Shown here in pieces: positions 52,756-61,111 of a stretch of 64,000 bases of DNA. Below the pieces are notes generated by a model. It did not search any database, was not told the DNA's origin, and saw only the letters and a list, made by a program, of their open reading frames with translations. This DNA is from Streptomyces albofaciens JCM 4342 (GTDB taxonomy: Bacteria > Actinomycetota > Actinomycetes > Streptomycetales > Streptomycetaceae), in the NCBI RefSeq assembly GCF_008634025.1, contig NZ_PDCM01000002.1, positions 3,435,001-3,499,000 of the forward strand, given 5' to 3'. The position numbers and the translations under genes are program-made. Positions within the stretch are counted from its first letter, which is position 1. Every line of letters begins with the position of its first letter.

Positions 52756-53614
52756 TCGCTTGAGCGTTCTCAAGACCTACAAGCTGTACGTCGGGGGCAA
52801 GTTCCCCCGGTCCGAGAGCGGGCGGGTGTACGAGGTGACGGACTCCAAGGGCAACTGGCTCGCCAACGCGCCCCTGTCGTCCCGCAAGGACGCCCGGGAC
52901 GCGGTGGTCGCGGCCCGCAAGGCGTTCGGCGGCTGGTCCGGCGCCACGGCGTACAACCGCGGCCAGATCCTCTACCGCGTCGCGGAGATGCTGGAGGGCC
53001 GCCGCGAGCAGTTCGCCGCGGAGGTCGCCGACGCCGAGGGCCTGTCGAAGGCCAAGGCGGCGGCGCAGGTGGACGCGGCGATCGACCGCTGGGTCTGGTA
53101 CGCGGGCTGGTCCGACAAGGTCGCCCAGATCGCGGGCGCCGCGAACCCGGTCGCCGGGCCGTACTTCAACCTGTCGTCGCCGGAGCCGACCGGTGTGGTC
53201 GCCGTGCTGGCGCCGCAGGAGTCGTCGTTCCTCGGCCTGGTCTCGGTGATCGCCCCGGCGATCGTCACGGGCAACACGGTCGTGGTCGTCACCGGCGAGA
53301 AGTCGCCGCTGCCCGCGCTGTCGCTGGGTGAGGTGCTGGCCACCTCCGACCTGCCCGGCGGTGTGGTCAACGTCCTGTCCGGGCGCGTCAACGAGCTGGG
53401 CGGGCCGCTGGCCGCGCACCAGGACGTCAACGCCATCGACCTGGCGGGCGCCGCCGCCGATGCGGAGCTGGTCAAGGCGCTGGAGACGGCCGCGGCCGAC
53501 AACCTCAAGCGCGTCCTGCGCCCGCGGGCCACGGACTGGACCGCCGACCCGGGTACGGAGCGGATGCTGGCCTTCCTGGAGACCAAGACGGTCTGGCACC
53601 CGATGGGGGTCTGA
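52748..53614 (+). CDS. Truncated aldehyde dehydrogenase-like protein lacking the catalytic domain
   Basis: 288 residues. Aligns with the N-terminal NAD-binding portion of aldehyde dehydrogenases (YKLYVGGKFPRSESG, GQILYRVAEMLEGRR, PTGVVAVLAPQESSFLG) but the nucleotide-binding GSTEVGK loop is replaced by AIDLAGAAAD and the catalytic Cys domain is absent. It ends in a conserved-looking tail (ATDWT...FLETKTVWHP). Not a random truncation: it has its own start overlapping the active paralogue. Best seen as a structural partner, like the second half of ALDH16. Confidence 0.85.
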   Translation: MSDRLSVLKTYKLYVGGKFPRSESGRVYEVTDSKGNWLANAPLSSRKDARDAVVAARKAFGGWSGATAYNRGQILYRVAEMLEGRREQFAAEVADAEGLSKAKAAAQVDAAIDRWVWYAGWSDKVAQIAGAANPVAGPYFNLSSPEPTGVVAVLAPQESSFLGLVSVIAPAIVTGNTVVVVTGEKSPLPALSLGEVLATSDLPGGVVNVLSGRVNELGGPLAAHQDVNAIDLAGAAADAELVKALETAAADNLKRVLRPRATDWTADPGTERMLAFLETKTVWHPMGV

Positions 53615-53647
53615 CCCCCTGTCCGCGGCGCTCGCGCCGGCACACTT

Positions 53648-53680
53648 CCGCCCGCCCCATCCGTCCGTGGGGGCGGGCGG
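53648..53680. terminator. Bidirectional terminator after the deoC operon
   Basis: 11-bp GC stem (CCGCCCGCCCC and its complement), 11-nt loop, between convergent genes. Confidence 0.65.
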
Positions 53681-53707
53681 TGTGCGTTCCGCCCGCGTGC
53701 GCCGTCC

Positions 53708-54106
53708 TCAGCCGGGCAGCAGGTCCACGGCCTTTTCCGCCAGCGGCAGGTCCTCCAGCGCGCCGCCGCCCGTGATCGGGTCCGTGACCAGGCCCGTGGT
53801 CAGCGGCTTGAAGTCGGCGATCTGGGTGCCGATCTTGTTGTTCAGCGGGTCCGCCGGGGTCCCGGACAGCGGGTCCAGCTTGAGCTTCTTGACCGGGCCG
53901 ACGCCGCCCGCCAGGGAGTGCAGCAGCGCTCCCGTCACCGCCTGGCGGGTCCGCGCGACCTTGTCGCCGTGCCCGGGGGCCGCCGCGCCCGCCGTCGCCG
54001 CGCCGGCCGCCGCGAGGGCGGTACCGGCCACCGAGAGCGCGAACCCGACACGCAGGACGGAAAGCGGTACGCGGCGCCGGTGCCGGGGACGTGCGTGAGA
54101 GGCCAT
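53708..54106 (-). CDS. Small secreted protein, function unknown
   Basis: 132 residues. Arg/His-rich n-region and a hydrophobic core give a signal peptide cleaved near ATAGAAA (about residue 42). Mature part rich in Leu, Pro and Gly (DPLSGTPADPLNNKIG, ITGGGALEDLPL). Resembles the secreted protein at 60.7 kb in build. No family recognised. ATG 54106 with AGGTGG upstream. Confidence 0.72.
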   Translation of the reverse strand: MASHARPRHRRRVPLSVLRVGFALSVAGTALAAAGAATAGAAAPGHGDKVARTRQAVTGALLHSLAGGVGPVKKLKLDPLSGTPADPLNNKIGTQIADFKPLTTGLVTDPITGGGALEDLPLAEKAVDLLPG

Positions 54107-54246
54107 GTGCCACCTGCCTGTGCGTAAGCGAAGTAACGATATGTGCGTAATCGAATGATTGCGTAGCGTAGTTGAGGGGTGCGGGGACGTTCCAGCGGAG
54201 CCGCGCCGGGTAACCCTCACGGCCCAATGCGCGACAATGGCTCCCC

Positions 54247-54984
54247 GTGAGCTCCCACTCCTCGCCCCGGCCGCCCGCCGCCCGCGTCGTCCTGCTGACC
54301 GGCCCCTCCGGTTCCGGCAAGTCGTCCCTCGCCGCCCGTACCGGCCTGCCCGTCCTCAACCTCGACGACTTCTACAAGGACGGCACGGACCCGACGCTGC
54401 CCGTGCTGCCCGATGGCGGCACCGACTGGGACTCGCCGCTCTCGTGGCACGCGGACGCCGCCGTCGCCGCGATCGGCGAACTGTGCCGTACGGGCCGCAC
54501 GGCCGTGCCGGTGTACGACATCGCCGCCAGCGCGCGGACCGGAGAAACGGTTCTGGACCGCGGGGACGCGCCCCTGTTCATCGCGGAGGGCGTCTTCGCG
54601 GCGGACATCGCGGAACGCTGCCGTACGGCCGGTCTGCTGGCCGACGCGCTGTGCCTGCGCGGCCGTCCCACCACGACCTTCCGGCGGCGGCTGGTCCGTG
54701 ACCTGCGCGAGGGCCGCAAACCGGTCCCGGTCCTGCTGCGCCGCGGGCTGCGGCTGCTGCGCGCCGAGCGCGGCATCGTCGCCCGGCACACCGCGCTGGG
54801 CGCCCATCCGTGCGCCAAGCCGGAGGCGCTGGCGCGGATAGCGGCGGCGCGTGCCGCGGACGCCGGGGCCGGTCACGCAGGGGCCGGTCACGCCGAGGCC
54901 GGTCACGCCGAGGCCGGTCGCGCCGGGGCCGGTCGCGCCGAGGGCGGTCACACCGTCGCGGACGCCGCGGAAGTCTGCGCCTGA
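54247..54984 (+). CDS. Uridine kinase-like P-loop NTPase
   Basis: 245 residues. Walker A GPSGSGKSS (about 19-27), LNLDDFYKDG typical of uridine kinases/phosphoribulokinases, and a later Arg-rich lid (RRRLVRDLREGRK). Would phosphorylate uridine/cytidine. The last 40 residues are encoded by six copies of a 15-bp repeat and read as AGAGH-type repeats, unlike homologues. GTG 54247. Convergent with sigQ. Confidence 0.88.
   Translation: MSSHSSPRPPAARVVLLTGPSGSGKSSLAARTGLPVLNLDDFYKDGTDPTLPVLPDGGTDWDSPLSWHADAAVAAIGELCRTGRTAVPVYDIAASARTGETVLDRGDAPLFIAEGVFAADIAERCRTAGLLADALCLRGRPTTTFRRRLVRDLREGRKPVPVLLRRGLRLLRAERGIVARHTALGAHPCAKPEALARIAAARAADAGAGHAGAGHAEAGHAEAGRAGAGRAEGGHTVADAAEVCA
54862..54951. repeat. 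15-bp tandem repeat, 6 copies, inside the uridine kinase gene
   Basis: GCCGAGGCCGGTCAC-type units from 54862, in frame, encoding AGAGH/AEAGR pentapeptides at the protein C-terminus. Confidence 0.85.
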
Positions 54985-55078
54985 ACGGGGCGCGGGGCCC
55001 GCGCACCGCGGACCCCGTGAACGGCGAAGGAGCGGATTCGCGCCGTACCCCCCGGCCGGCCGAACCCGCTCCTCATCT

Positions 55079-55121
55079 CCCCCGTATCCCCCGTTCTCTC
55101 CCCCGTTCCCCCGTATCCCCC
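55079..55121 (-). other. G-quadruplex-forming tract 3' of sigQ
   Basis: Minus strand carries five runs of exactly five G separated by 4, 3, 7 and 4 nt, 46-88 nt past the sigQ stop. The surrounding plus strand (about 55070-55165) is nearly all pyrimidine. Confidence 0.7.
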
Positions 55122-55166
55122 TCGGGTCCCTCTCTTCCTCGCTCCCCCGTCGTCTCTTCCCCGCCC

Positions 55167-55964
55167 TCAGGCCACCAGCTCGCCGAAGGACTCCTGCTCG
55201 TCACGGCCGAGGCTGAGCGCCTCGTCCTCGCGCAGCCGGCGCAGGGAGCGCCAGATGCTGGACTTGACCGTGCCGACACTGATGTCGAGGATGTCCGCGA
55301 TCTCCGGGTCCGTGCGGCCCTCGTAGTAGCGCAGCACCAGCATCGTGCGCTGCGTCTCGGGCAGCCGGGCCAGCGCCTGCCAGAGCACCGCGCGCAGCTC
55401 CGTGCCTCGCATCGCGTCCGTGTCACCGGCCGTCTCCGGCAGCTCCTCGGTCGGGTACTCGTTCAGCTTGCGGCGGCGCCACGCGCTGATGTGCAGGTTG
55501 GTCATGGTGCGGCGCAGATAGCCCCCCAGCGCCGCCTTGTCGCTGATCCGGTCCCACGCCCGGTAGGTCGAGAACAGCGCGCTCTGCAACAGGTCCTCGG
55601 CCTCGAAGCGGTCGCCGGTCAGGTGGTAGGCGGTGGCGTACAGGGAAGCGCGGCGCTCCTGGACGTAGGCGGTGAACGCCGCGGCGGCGTCCCCCGTTTC
55701 CTCCGCCTGCGACGCGGCGCGCCGTTCCCCCGTACCTTCCCTGTACGCCGTCCCCCCCGCGGAACCGGTGTCTCCCCCGTCGGCTCCGCGCCCCCCGTCG
55801 TGCTGCGTCATCGCGTCGATCGCGACCATGTAAGGGATGCGATGACGCCCGGTGCCGCGAGCGCACCCCCGCCCGCCCACGGCACCGGACTTCTCTGCGG
55901 TCCGGCCGATGTCGTGCAGACGCGTGATGACTGCGCTGGTCGTGGTGCTGTGCAGTGTGTTCAT
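55167..55964 (-). CDS. sigQ: SigE-family RNA polymerase sigma factor SigQ
   Basis: 265 residues. Regions 2 (AYHLTGDRFEAEDLLQSALFSTYRAWD) and 4 (LPETQRTMLVLRYYEGRTDPEIADIL...SVGTVKSSIWRSL) complete. About 85 residues of extra N-terminus precede region 2 (MNTLHSTTTSAVITRLHD...), matching homologues from this locus, hence ATG 55964. Divergent from afsQ1; in S. coelicolor SigQ and AfsQ1/Q2 act antagonistically on antibiotic production and development. The intervening region holds an AfsQ1 site. Confidence 0.93.
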   Translation of the reverse strand: MNTLHSTTTSAVITRLHDIGRTAEKSGAVGGRGCARGTGRHRIPYMVAIDAMTQHDGGRGADGGDTGSAGGTAYREGTGERRAASQAEETGDAAAAFTAYVQERRASLYATAYHLTGDRFEAEDLLQSALFSTYRAWDRISDKAALGGYLRRTMTNLHISAWRRRKLNEYPTEELPETAGDTDAMRGTELRAVLWQALARLPETQRTMLVLRYYEGRTDPEIADILDISVGTVKSSIWRSLRRLREDEALSLGRDEQESFGELVA

Positions 55965-56053
55965 CGCGCGCCCCCGTTCGGTAGACCCTGCTTGCTTCGG
56001 TTCGTGATGGGGAAAAGCCTGCCGGAGCAGTTTCATGACGCTGTCCGCCGTCT

Positions 56054-56069
56054 GTCACAGCCCTGTCAC
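56054..56069. promoter_or_regulatory. AfsQ1 binding site between sigQ and afsQ1
   Basis: GTCAC-AGCCCT-GTCAC matches the known AfsQ1 consensus GTnAC-n6-GTnAC exactly. It is about 90 bp upstream of each start codon. Confidence 0.85.
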
Positions 56070-56150
56070 AGGGGCGGGCCGGGGGTGCGGGCACCGCGCC
56101 AGGACCGCGCAGGTCGAAGTCCTGGTCCGCCATGGGCCAGAATGGCCGAC

Positions 56151-56828
56151 GTGCCTTTCCTGTTGCTGATCGAGGACGACGACGCCATCCGCACGGCCCT
56201 CGAACTCTCCCTGTCGCGCCAGGGTCACCGTGTGGTGACCGCGGCGACGGGCGAGGACGGCCTGAAGCTGCTGCGCGAGCAGCGCCCGGACCTGATCGTG
56301 CTGGACGTGATGCTGCCGGGCATCGACGGTTTCGAGGTGTGCCGGCGGATCAGGCGGACGGACCAGCTGCCCATCATCCTGCTGACCGCGCGCAACGACG
56401 ACATCGACGTGGTGGTCGGGCTGGAGTCGGGCGCGGACGACTACGTGGTCAAGCCGGTGCAGGGCAGGGTGCTGGACGCCCGTATCCGGGCCGTGCTGCG
56501 GCGCGGGGAGCGCGAGTCCAACGACGCGGCGACGTTCGGCTCGCTGGTCATCGACCGCTCGGCGATGACGGTCACCAAGAACGGCGAGGACCTGCAACTG
56601 ACACCCACCGAGCTGCGGTTGCTGCTGGAGCTCAGCCGCCGCCCCGGCCAGGCGCTGTCCCGGCAGCAGCTGCTGCGCCTGGTGTGGGAGCACGACTACC
56701 TGGGTGACTCGCGGCTGGTGGACGCGTGTGTGCAGCGCCTGCGCGCGAAGGTGGAGGACGTACCGTCCTCGCCGACCTTGATCCGTACGGTCCGCGGCGT
56801 CGGCTACCGGCTGGACACCCCGCAGTGA
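56151..56828 (+). CDS. afsQ1: Response regulator AfsQ1 (OmpR family)
   Basis: 225 residues. Receiver domain with phosphoacceptor Asp52 (LDVML), acidic pocket EDDD near the N-terminus and conserved Thr/Lys (LLTARN; VVKPV), then a winged-helix OmpR/PhoB domain. GTG 56151 gives exactly the known AfsQ1 length; ATG 56142 is possible. Overlaps afsQ2 (GTGA). Regulates nitrogen-linked antibiotic synthesis and sigQ in S. coelicolor. Known S. coelicolor protein is nearly identical, as recalled. Confidence 0.95.
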   Translation: MPFLLLIEDDDAIRTALELSLSRQGHRVVTAATGEDGLKLLREQRPDLIVLDVMLPGIDGFEVCRRIRRTDQLPIILLTARNDDIDVVVGLESGADDYVVKPVQGRVLDARIRAVLRRGERESNDAATFGSLVIDRSAMTVTKNGEDLQLTPTELRLLLELSRRPGQALSRQQLLRLVWEHDYLGDSRLVDACVQRLRAKVEDVPSSPTLIRTVRGVGYRLDTPQ

Positions 56829-58993
56829 CACGACGCTCGACCGGTCCGGACCCGGACCGTACGGACGGCCCGCGGGAGACGGCCCGGCCGGGCAGGGACA
56901 GGAAGGACAGCGACGTGGGGGGCCGTACGGGCACCGACGGCACGGGTGCCGGGCGTACGGACGGGCGCGGGGGCGGCCGTACGGCGGACGGCTCGGACAC
57001 GGAGCGGACGGCCGACGGCACGCCCGCCGAGGGCGCGCCCGGGCAGGAGGAGCGGCCCTCGCTGCTCGTGCGGTGCGTACGGGCGCTCGGCCTGCTGCGC
57101 TGGACCAGCCTGCGGCTGCGGCTGGTCTTCGTCTTCGCGCTGGTCGCGCTGACCGCGGCGGTCTCCGCCTCCGGCATCGCGTACTGGCTCAACCGCAACA
57201 CGGTGCTGGACCGCACCCAGAACTCCGCGCTCAACGACTTCCGCAAGTCCCTGGAGGACAGCACGCGTTCGCTGCCGCTGCGGCCGCGCTGCGCCGAGCT
57301 GCAGGACGCCGCGCGGCAGATGGCGGGCGGGCCGCAGAACTACGCGGTGGTGCTCGTCGCGCAGGGCGCGGACGGCCGGCCGTGCGTCGCGTCCACCGAC
57401 AAGGACCTCTTCACGCTCAAGACGGTGCCGAAGTCGCTCCAGACCGCGGTCAACGAGAAGCGGGCGCTCGACGACGGCAACCGGGTGCCGTACCACATGT
57501 ACTGGCAGCGCAAGGAGCTGCACGACACCCCGTACCTCGTCGCCGGCGCCCGGATGAACGGCGGCGGCCCGACCGGCTACATGCTCAAGTCCCTGGCCAC
57601 CGAGCGCCAGGACCTGAACTCGCTGGCCTGGTCGCTGGGCATCGCCACCGCGCTGGCCCTGGTCGGCTCGGCGCTGCTCGCGCAGGCCGCCGCGACGACC
57701 GTGCTGCGGCCGGTGCAGCGCCTGGGCCACGCGGCCCGGCAGCTGGGCGAGGGGCGGTTGGACACCCGGCTGCGGGTGACCGGCACCGATGAGCTCGCCG
57801 ACCTCTCCCGCACCTTCAACCGCACCGCCGAGCGGCTGGAGCAGCGGGTGGCCGAGCTGAGCGGGCGGGAGGCGGCGTCCCGCCGCTTCGTCGCCGACAT
57901 GTCGCACGAGCTGCGTACGCCGCTGACGGCGATCACCGCGGTCACCGAGGTGCTGGAGGAAGAGGAGGACTCCCTCGACCCGATGATCGCGCCCGCGGTG
58001 AAGCTGGTGGTCAGCGAGACCCGGCGGCTGAACGACCTGGTGGAGAACCTGATGGAGGTCACCCGCTTCGACGCGGGGACGGCGCGGCTGGTGCAGGACG
58101 ACGTCGACGTGGCGGACCAGGTGACCGCGTGCATCGACGCGCGGGCCTGGCTGGACGCGGTCGAGCTGGACGCCGAACGCGGCATCGTGGCCCGCCTGGA
58201 CCCGCGCCGCCTCGACGTGATCCTCGCCAACCTCATCGGCAACGCGCTGAAGCACGGCGGCTCGCCGGTCCGGGTGTCCGTACGGACGGAGACCACACCG
58301 GACGGCGAGGACCTGCTGATCCGGGTGCGCGACCACGGCCCCGGCATCCCGCAGGAGGTCCTGCCGCACGTCTTCGACCGCTTCTACAAGGCGAGCGCGT
58401 CCCGGCCGCGGTCGGAGGGCAGCGGCCTGGGCCTGTCGATCGCCCTGGAGAACGCGCACATCCACGGCGGCGAGATCACCGCCGCGAACTCGCCGGAGGG
58501 CGGCGCGGTCTTCACGCTGCGGCTGCCGATGGGGACCGGGGGTCCCACGGAGGACGGGCAGGGAGAGAGCCGGGGCGAGGAGCGTGCCGGGGGCAGTGAC
58601 GGGGGCAGTCATGGGAACAGCGGTGGGAGTAGTGGCGGGAGCAATGGTGGGGCCGGTGGGAGCGGTTCCGGAGAGGGTGCCGCGGAGGTAGCGCCCGGGG
58701 TGTCGGAGACGGCGGAGAGGGCGGAGACTGCGGAGACTGCGGAGAGTACGGCCGCATCGGAACGGACGGGCGCACCGGAACGCACAGCCGCACCGGACCG
58801 CACGGCCGCATCCGACCGCACGGAGGACGCGGAACCGGGTACGGACTCGGGACGGGACTCCGGACAGGGCCCCGGGCCGGACTCGGGACGGGACTCCGGG
58901 CCGGACTCGGGGCAGGGCCCCGGGCCGGACTCCGACCCCGACGCCGGGCCGGGCTCAGGCCCCCGCCGCAAGGAAGGCGGTGACCGCCGATGA
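56825..58993 (+). CDS. afsQ2: Sensor histidine kinase AfsQ2
   Basis: 722 residues. Two membrane helices (about 100-122 and 268-290) flank an extracellular sensor; HAMP follows, then the dimerisation helix with phospho-accepting His361 in DMSHELRTPL and a HATPase domain (N-box about 470; GLGLSIALENAHIHGG). Compared with S. coelicolor AfsQ2 (about 535 residues) it has an 80-residue disordered N-terminus and a 140-residue Gly/Ser/Asp/Pro tail (after about 580), both repetitive. GTG 56825 overlaps the afsQ1 stop; the 3' end overlaps the lipoprotein gene. Confidence 0.93.
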   Translation: MTRRSTGPDPDRTDGPRETARPGRDRKDSDVGGRTGTDGTGAGRTDGRGGGRTADGSDTERTADGTPAEGAPGQEERPSLLVRCVRALGLLRWTSLRLRLVFVFALVALTAAVSASGIAYWLNRNTVLDRTQNSALNDFRKSLEDSTRSLPLRPRCAELQDAARQMAGGPQNYAVVLVAQGADGRPCVASTDKDLFTLKTVPKSLQTAVNEKRALDDGNRVPYHMYWQRKELHDTPYLVAGARMNGGGPTGYMLKSLATERQDLNSLAWSLGIATALALVGSALLAQAAATTVLRPVQRLGHAARQLGEGRLDTRLRVTGTDELADLSRTFNRTAERLEQRVAELSGREAASRRFVADMSHELRTPLTAITAVTEVLEEEEDSLDPMIAPAVKLVVSETRRLNDLVENLMEVTRFDAGTARLVQDDVDVADQVTACIDARAWLDAVELDAERGIVARLDPRRLDVILANLIGNALKHGGSPVRVSVRTETTPDGEDLLIRVRDHGPGIPQEVLPHVFDRFYKASASRPRSEGSGLGLSIALENAHIHGGEITAANSPEGGAVFTLRLPMGTGGPTEDGQGESRGEERAGGSDGGSHGNSGGSSGGSNGGAGGSGSGEGAAEVAPGVSETAERAETAETAESTAASERTGAPERTAAPDRTAASDRTEDAEPGTDSGRDSGQGPGPDSGRDSGPDSGQGPGPDSDPDAGPGSGPRRKEGGDRR

Positions 58994-59685
58994 CCTGGCT
59001 TCCCCGGCGCACCCGTACCCCGTCCGGCACCCGAACCCCGTCCGGCCCCCGGACCGGCGCCCGGCCCGGCCCCCGCCCCCGCGCCGCCGCGCTGACCGCC
59101 GTAGCCCTGGCCGCCCTCGTGCCGGCCCTCGCGAGCTGCGGCATCCGCGGTACGTCCGTACCGGTCGACGCCGGTGCCGCCCCTTCCCGCGTCAGCTGCA
59201 AGGTTCCTGCCGGTGCGGTGGCGCCCGCCCCGCCGGACAGCACCCCGGTGACCGTCTACCTGGTGTGCAGCTCGACGCTGGCGCCGGTGGAGCGCACCGT
59301 GACGGCCCCGAAGCAGCGGCCCGCCGACCGCCTCCAGACGGCCCGTGCCCTGCTGGACGAGCTCCAGGAGCAGCCGGGGGCCGTCGAGGAGGAGGCCGGG
59401 TTCAGTACGGCGGTGCCCGAGGACCTGGAGGTGACGGAGCCGCGCGCGGGCGATCCGCGGGAGGCGCTGCGGCTGAGCGTACGGCCGGAGGACCTGCCGT
59501 CCTTCGCGCTCGCCCAGATCGCGTGCACGTTCGGCGAGAGCGGCGCCCTGGGCCGGACGCACGCCGCGGTGCTGGGCGGTCCCGGCGACGCCGAACCGCA
59601 GCGTTATGCCTGCTCGGCGGAGGTGCGCACGCATCCGGAGAGCGTGCCGGGCACCGTGTGGGGCAGCCCGGCGCCGGGGAACTGA
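58990..59685 (+). CDS. Lipoprotein of the afsQ operon
   Basis: 231 residues. Twin-arginine-free, Pro/Arg-rich n-region, hydrophobic core and lipobox LASC (about residue 50). The exported domain has a GerMN-like or small mixed fold (TPVTVYLVCSSTLAPVERTV...DLPSFALAQIACTFGESG) with paired cysteines. The third gene of the afsQ operon (recalled as SCO4905 in S. coelicolor). Overlaps afsQ2 by ATGA. Possibly a sensory partner of AfsQ2 outside the membrane. Confidence 0.87.
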   Translation: MTWLPRRTRTPSGTRTPSGPRTGARPGPRPRAAALTAVALAALVPALASCGIRGTSVPVDAGAAPSRVSCKVPAGAVAPAPPDSTPVTVYLVCSSTLAPVERTVTAPKQRPADRLQTARALLDELQEQPGAVEEEAGFSTAVPEDLEVTEPRAGDPREALRLSVRPEDLPSFALAQIACTFGESGALGRTHAAVLGGPGDAEPQRYACSAEVRTHPESVPGTVWGSPAPGN

Positions 59686-59761
59686 GGCCTCCTTGAGGGC
59701 GGCGGGCAGGGCCACCGGCTCTTACGGAACCACGGCCGCCGGTAGGCGCGTCCTGGCCTGT

Positions 59762-60313
59762 GTGCAGGGTCATGGCCGCGGCGGTTCCGCCGCCCTCCGT
59801 ATGCGCGCCGCGGGAGCCGTCCTCCTGGTGGCGCATCTGCTGATCGTCGGCTGGCTGACGCTGCGCCCCCGTACGGTCCCCTGGGTGCCCGCCGCCAACT
59901 TCCGGCCGCTGGCGACGATCCGTGCCGAGCTGGCGCACGGCCCGTGGGAGGCCGTGCAGAGCCTCGGGGGCGCGATGCTGCTGCTGGCGCCGCTGGGCAT
60001 CCTGCTGCCGATGGCAGCCGGGCGCCTGAACGTTTCTCCGCTGGGTTCGCTGACCCGTACGGTCTTCACCGGCGCGATGGTCTCGCTGGCCATCGAGCTG
60101 TTCCAGGCCGGGGTGCCCGGCCGGGTGCCGGACGTGGACATGGTGCTGCTGAACACCACCGGGGTAGCACTCGCGCACCTGCTGGTCGTACCAGGGGTCC
60201 GGTCCCGGCTACGCCGCAGGGAGGAGCTCCCCGCCCGCCCGGCCCCCACCAGGACCAGGGTCGGTATCGCACCGCAGGCCGACGCCCTGTCGGGTTCCCG
60301 GACCTACCTTTGA
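59762..60313 (+). CDS. VanZ-like membrane protein
   Basis: 183 residues, four membrane helices; the VanZ pattern is visible in LLIVGWLTLRP...WVPAANFRPLATI and AIELFQAGVPGRVPDVDMVLLNTTGVALA. VanZ-type proteins affect glycopeptide susceptibility or surface chemistry; role here unknown. GTG 59762 is the best-supported start but the ribosome-binding site is weak; a longer frame extends to 59606. Confidence 0.8.
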   Translation: MQGHGRGGSAALRMRAAGAVLLVAHLLIVGWLTLRPRTVPWVPAANFRPLATIRAELAHGPWEAVQSLGGAMLLLAPLGILLPMAAGRLNVSPLGSLTRTVFTGAMVSLAIELFQAGVPGRVPDVDMVLLNTTGVALAHLLVVPGVRSRLRRREELPARPAPTRTRVGIAPQADALSGSRTYL

Positions 60314-60363
60314 GACATCGGGGCGAACGGCTCCGAACCGCAGTCGAGAAGGAGTGGAGAACC

Positions 60364-60570
60364 ATGGCCGCCGCACTGGTCCGCCCCCGCAACAACAGGA
60401 TGATCGCCGGAGTGTGCGCGGGCCTGGCGCAGCGCTTCGGCACCACCCCCGCGACGATGCGAGTGATCTTCCTGCTCTCGTGTCTGCTGCCCGGCCCGCA
60501 GTTCCTGCTCTACCTGGGCCTGTGGCTGTTCATCCCCTCGGAGAAGAACGCGAAGCGCACCGCCTGGTGA
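60364..60570 (+). CDS. PspC domain protein
   Basis: 68 residues. RPRNNRMIAGVCAGLAQRFG followed by one or two membrane helices (LLSCLLPGPQFLLYLGLWLFIP), the minimal PspC fold. Small envelope-stress-type membrane protein. AAGGAG ribosome-binding site; ATG 60364. Confidence 0.88.
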   Translation: MAAALVRPRNNRMIAGVCAGLAQRFGTTPATMRVIFLLSCLLPGPQFLLYLGLWLFIPSEKNAKRTAW

Positions 60571-60598
60571 CCGGGCGCCGCAGCGCGAGCGCGCACAT

Positions 60599-60643
60599 GG
60601 CCGTGCCCCGGACCGTACGACACGTACGGTCCGGGGCACGGCC
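60599..60643. terminator. Bidirectional terminator between PspC and secreted-protein genes
   Basis: Perfect 21-bp stem (60599-60619 with 60623-60643) and a 3-nt ACA loop, between convergent genes. No T-tract. The longest perfect hairpin in the window. Confidence 0.85.
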
Positions 60644-60690
60644 ACTGCCGCTCCGGGACGGACCGGCGGGGCCTGCGGGGCCGGCGGGCC

Positions 60691-60972
60691 TCAGCCGAGG
60701 GCCGGCAGCGCCTTGGTCACGCCGCCCGCGGGCAGGCCGCCGAGCAGGTTGCCCTTGTTGTTGGCCTTCAGGCTGTGGTCGGAGCCCTTGTCGGTGATGC
60801 CCTTGGCGGTCTTCTCGACCGGCAGGTTCTGCACGGCCTGGAGCGCGCCGGCGACATCGGCCGTCGGTACCGTCCCGGCCGGCGTGGCGGCGGAAGCGGC
60901 CCCGGCCGCGGTGGCGGCGAAGGCGACACCGACGGCCGCGGCACCGAGCGTCTTGATGGTTCCCTGCTTCAT
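60691..60972 (-). CDS. Small secreted protein, function unknown
   Basis: 93 residues. Clear signal peptide (cleavage near ASA-AT, residue about 27); the 65-residue mature part is Gly/Asn/Lys-rich (KANNKGNLLGGLPAGG). Resembles the secreted protein at 53.7 kb in layout. ATG 60972. Lies directly after the add terminator. Confidence 0.75.
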   Translation of the reverse strand: MKQGTIKTLGAAAVGVAFAATAAGAASAATPAGTVPTADVAGALQAVQNLPVEKTAKGITDKGSDHSLKANNKGNLLGGLPAGGVTKALPALG

Positions 60973-61055
60973 GGAAATACATCCTTGTGATGGGAGTTTG
61001 ACCGGCACCGGAATCTAGCCAGGGCACCGACACGCCGCAAACACCCGGCGGAGCG

Positions 61056-61092
61056 GAAATGCGACCGGCGCTTGACACGCCGGTCACATTTC
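61056..61092 (-). terminator. Terminator of add
   Basis: 15-bp stem with one mismatch (GAAATGCGACCGGCG against its complement), 7-nt loop, 20 nt past the add stop. Confidence 0.7.
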
Positions 61093-61111
61093 GCAGCCGC
61101 GTTCTCCCCGG

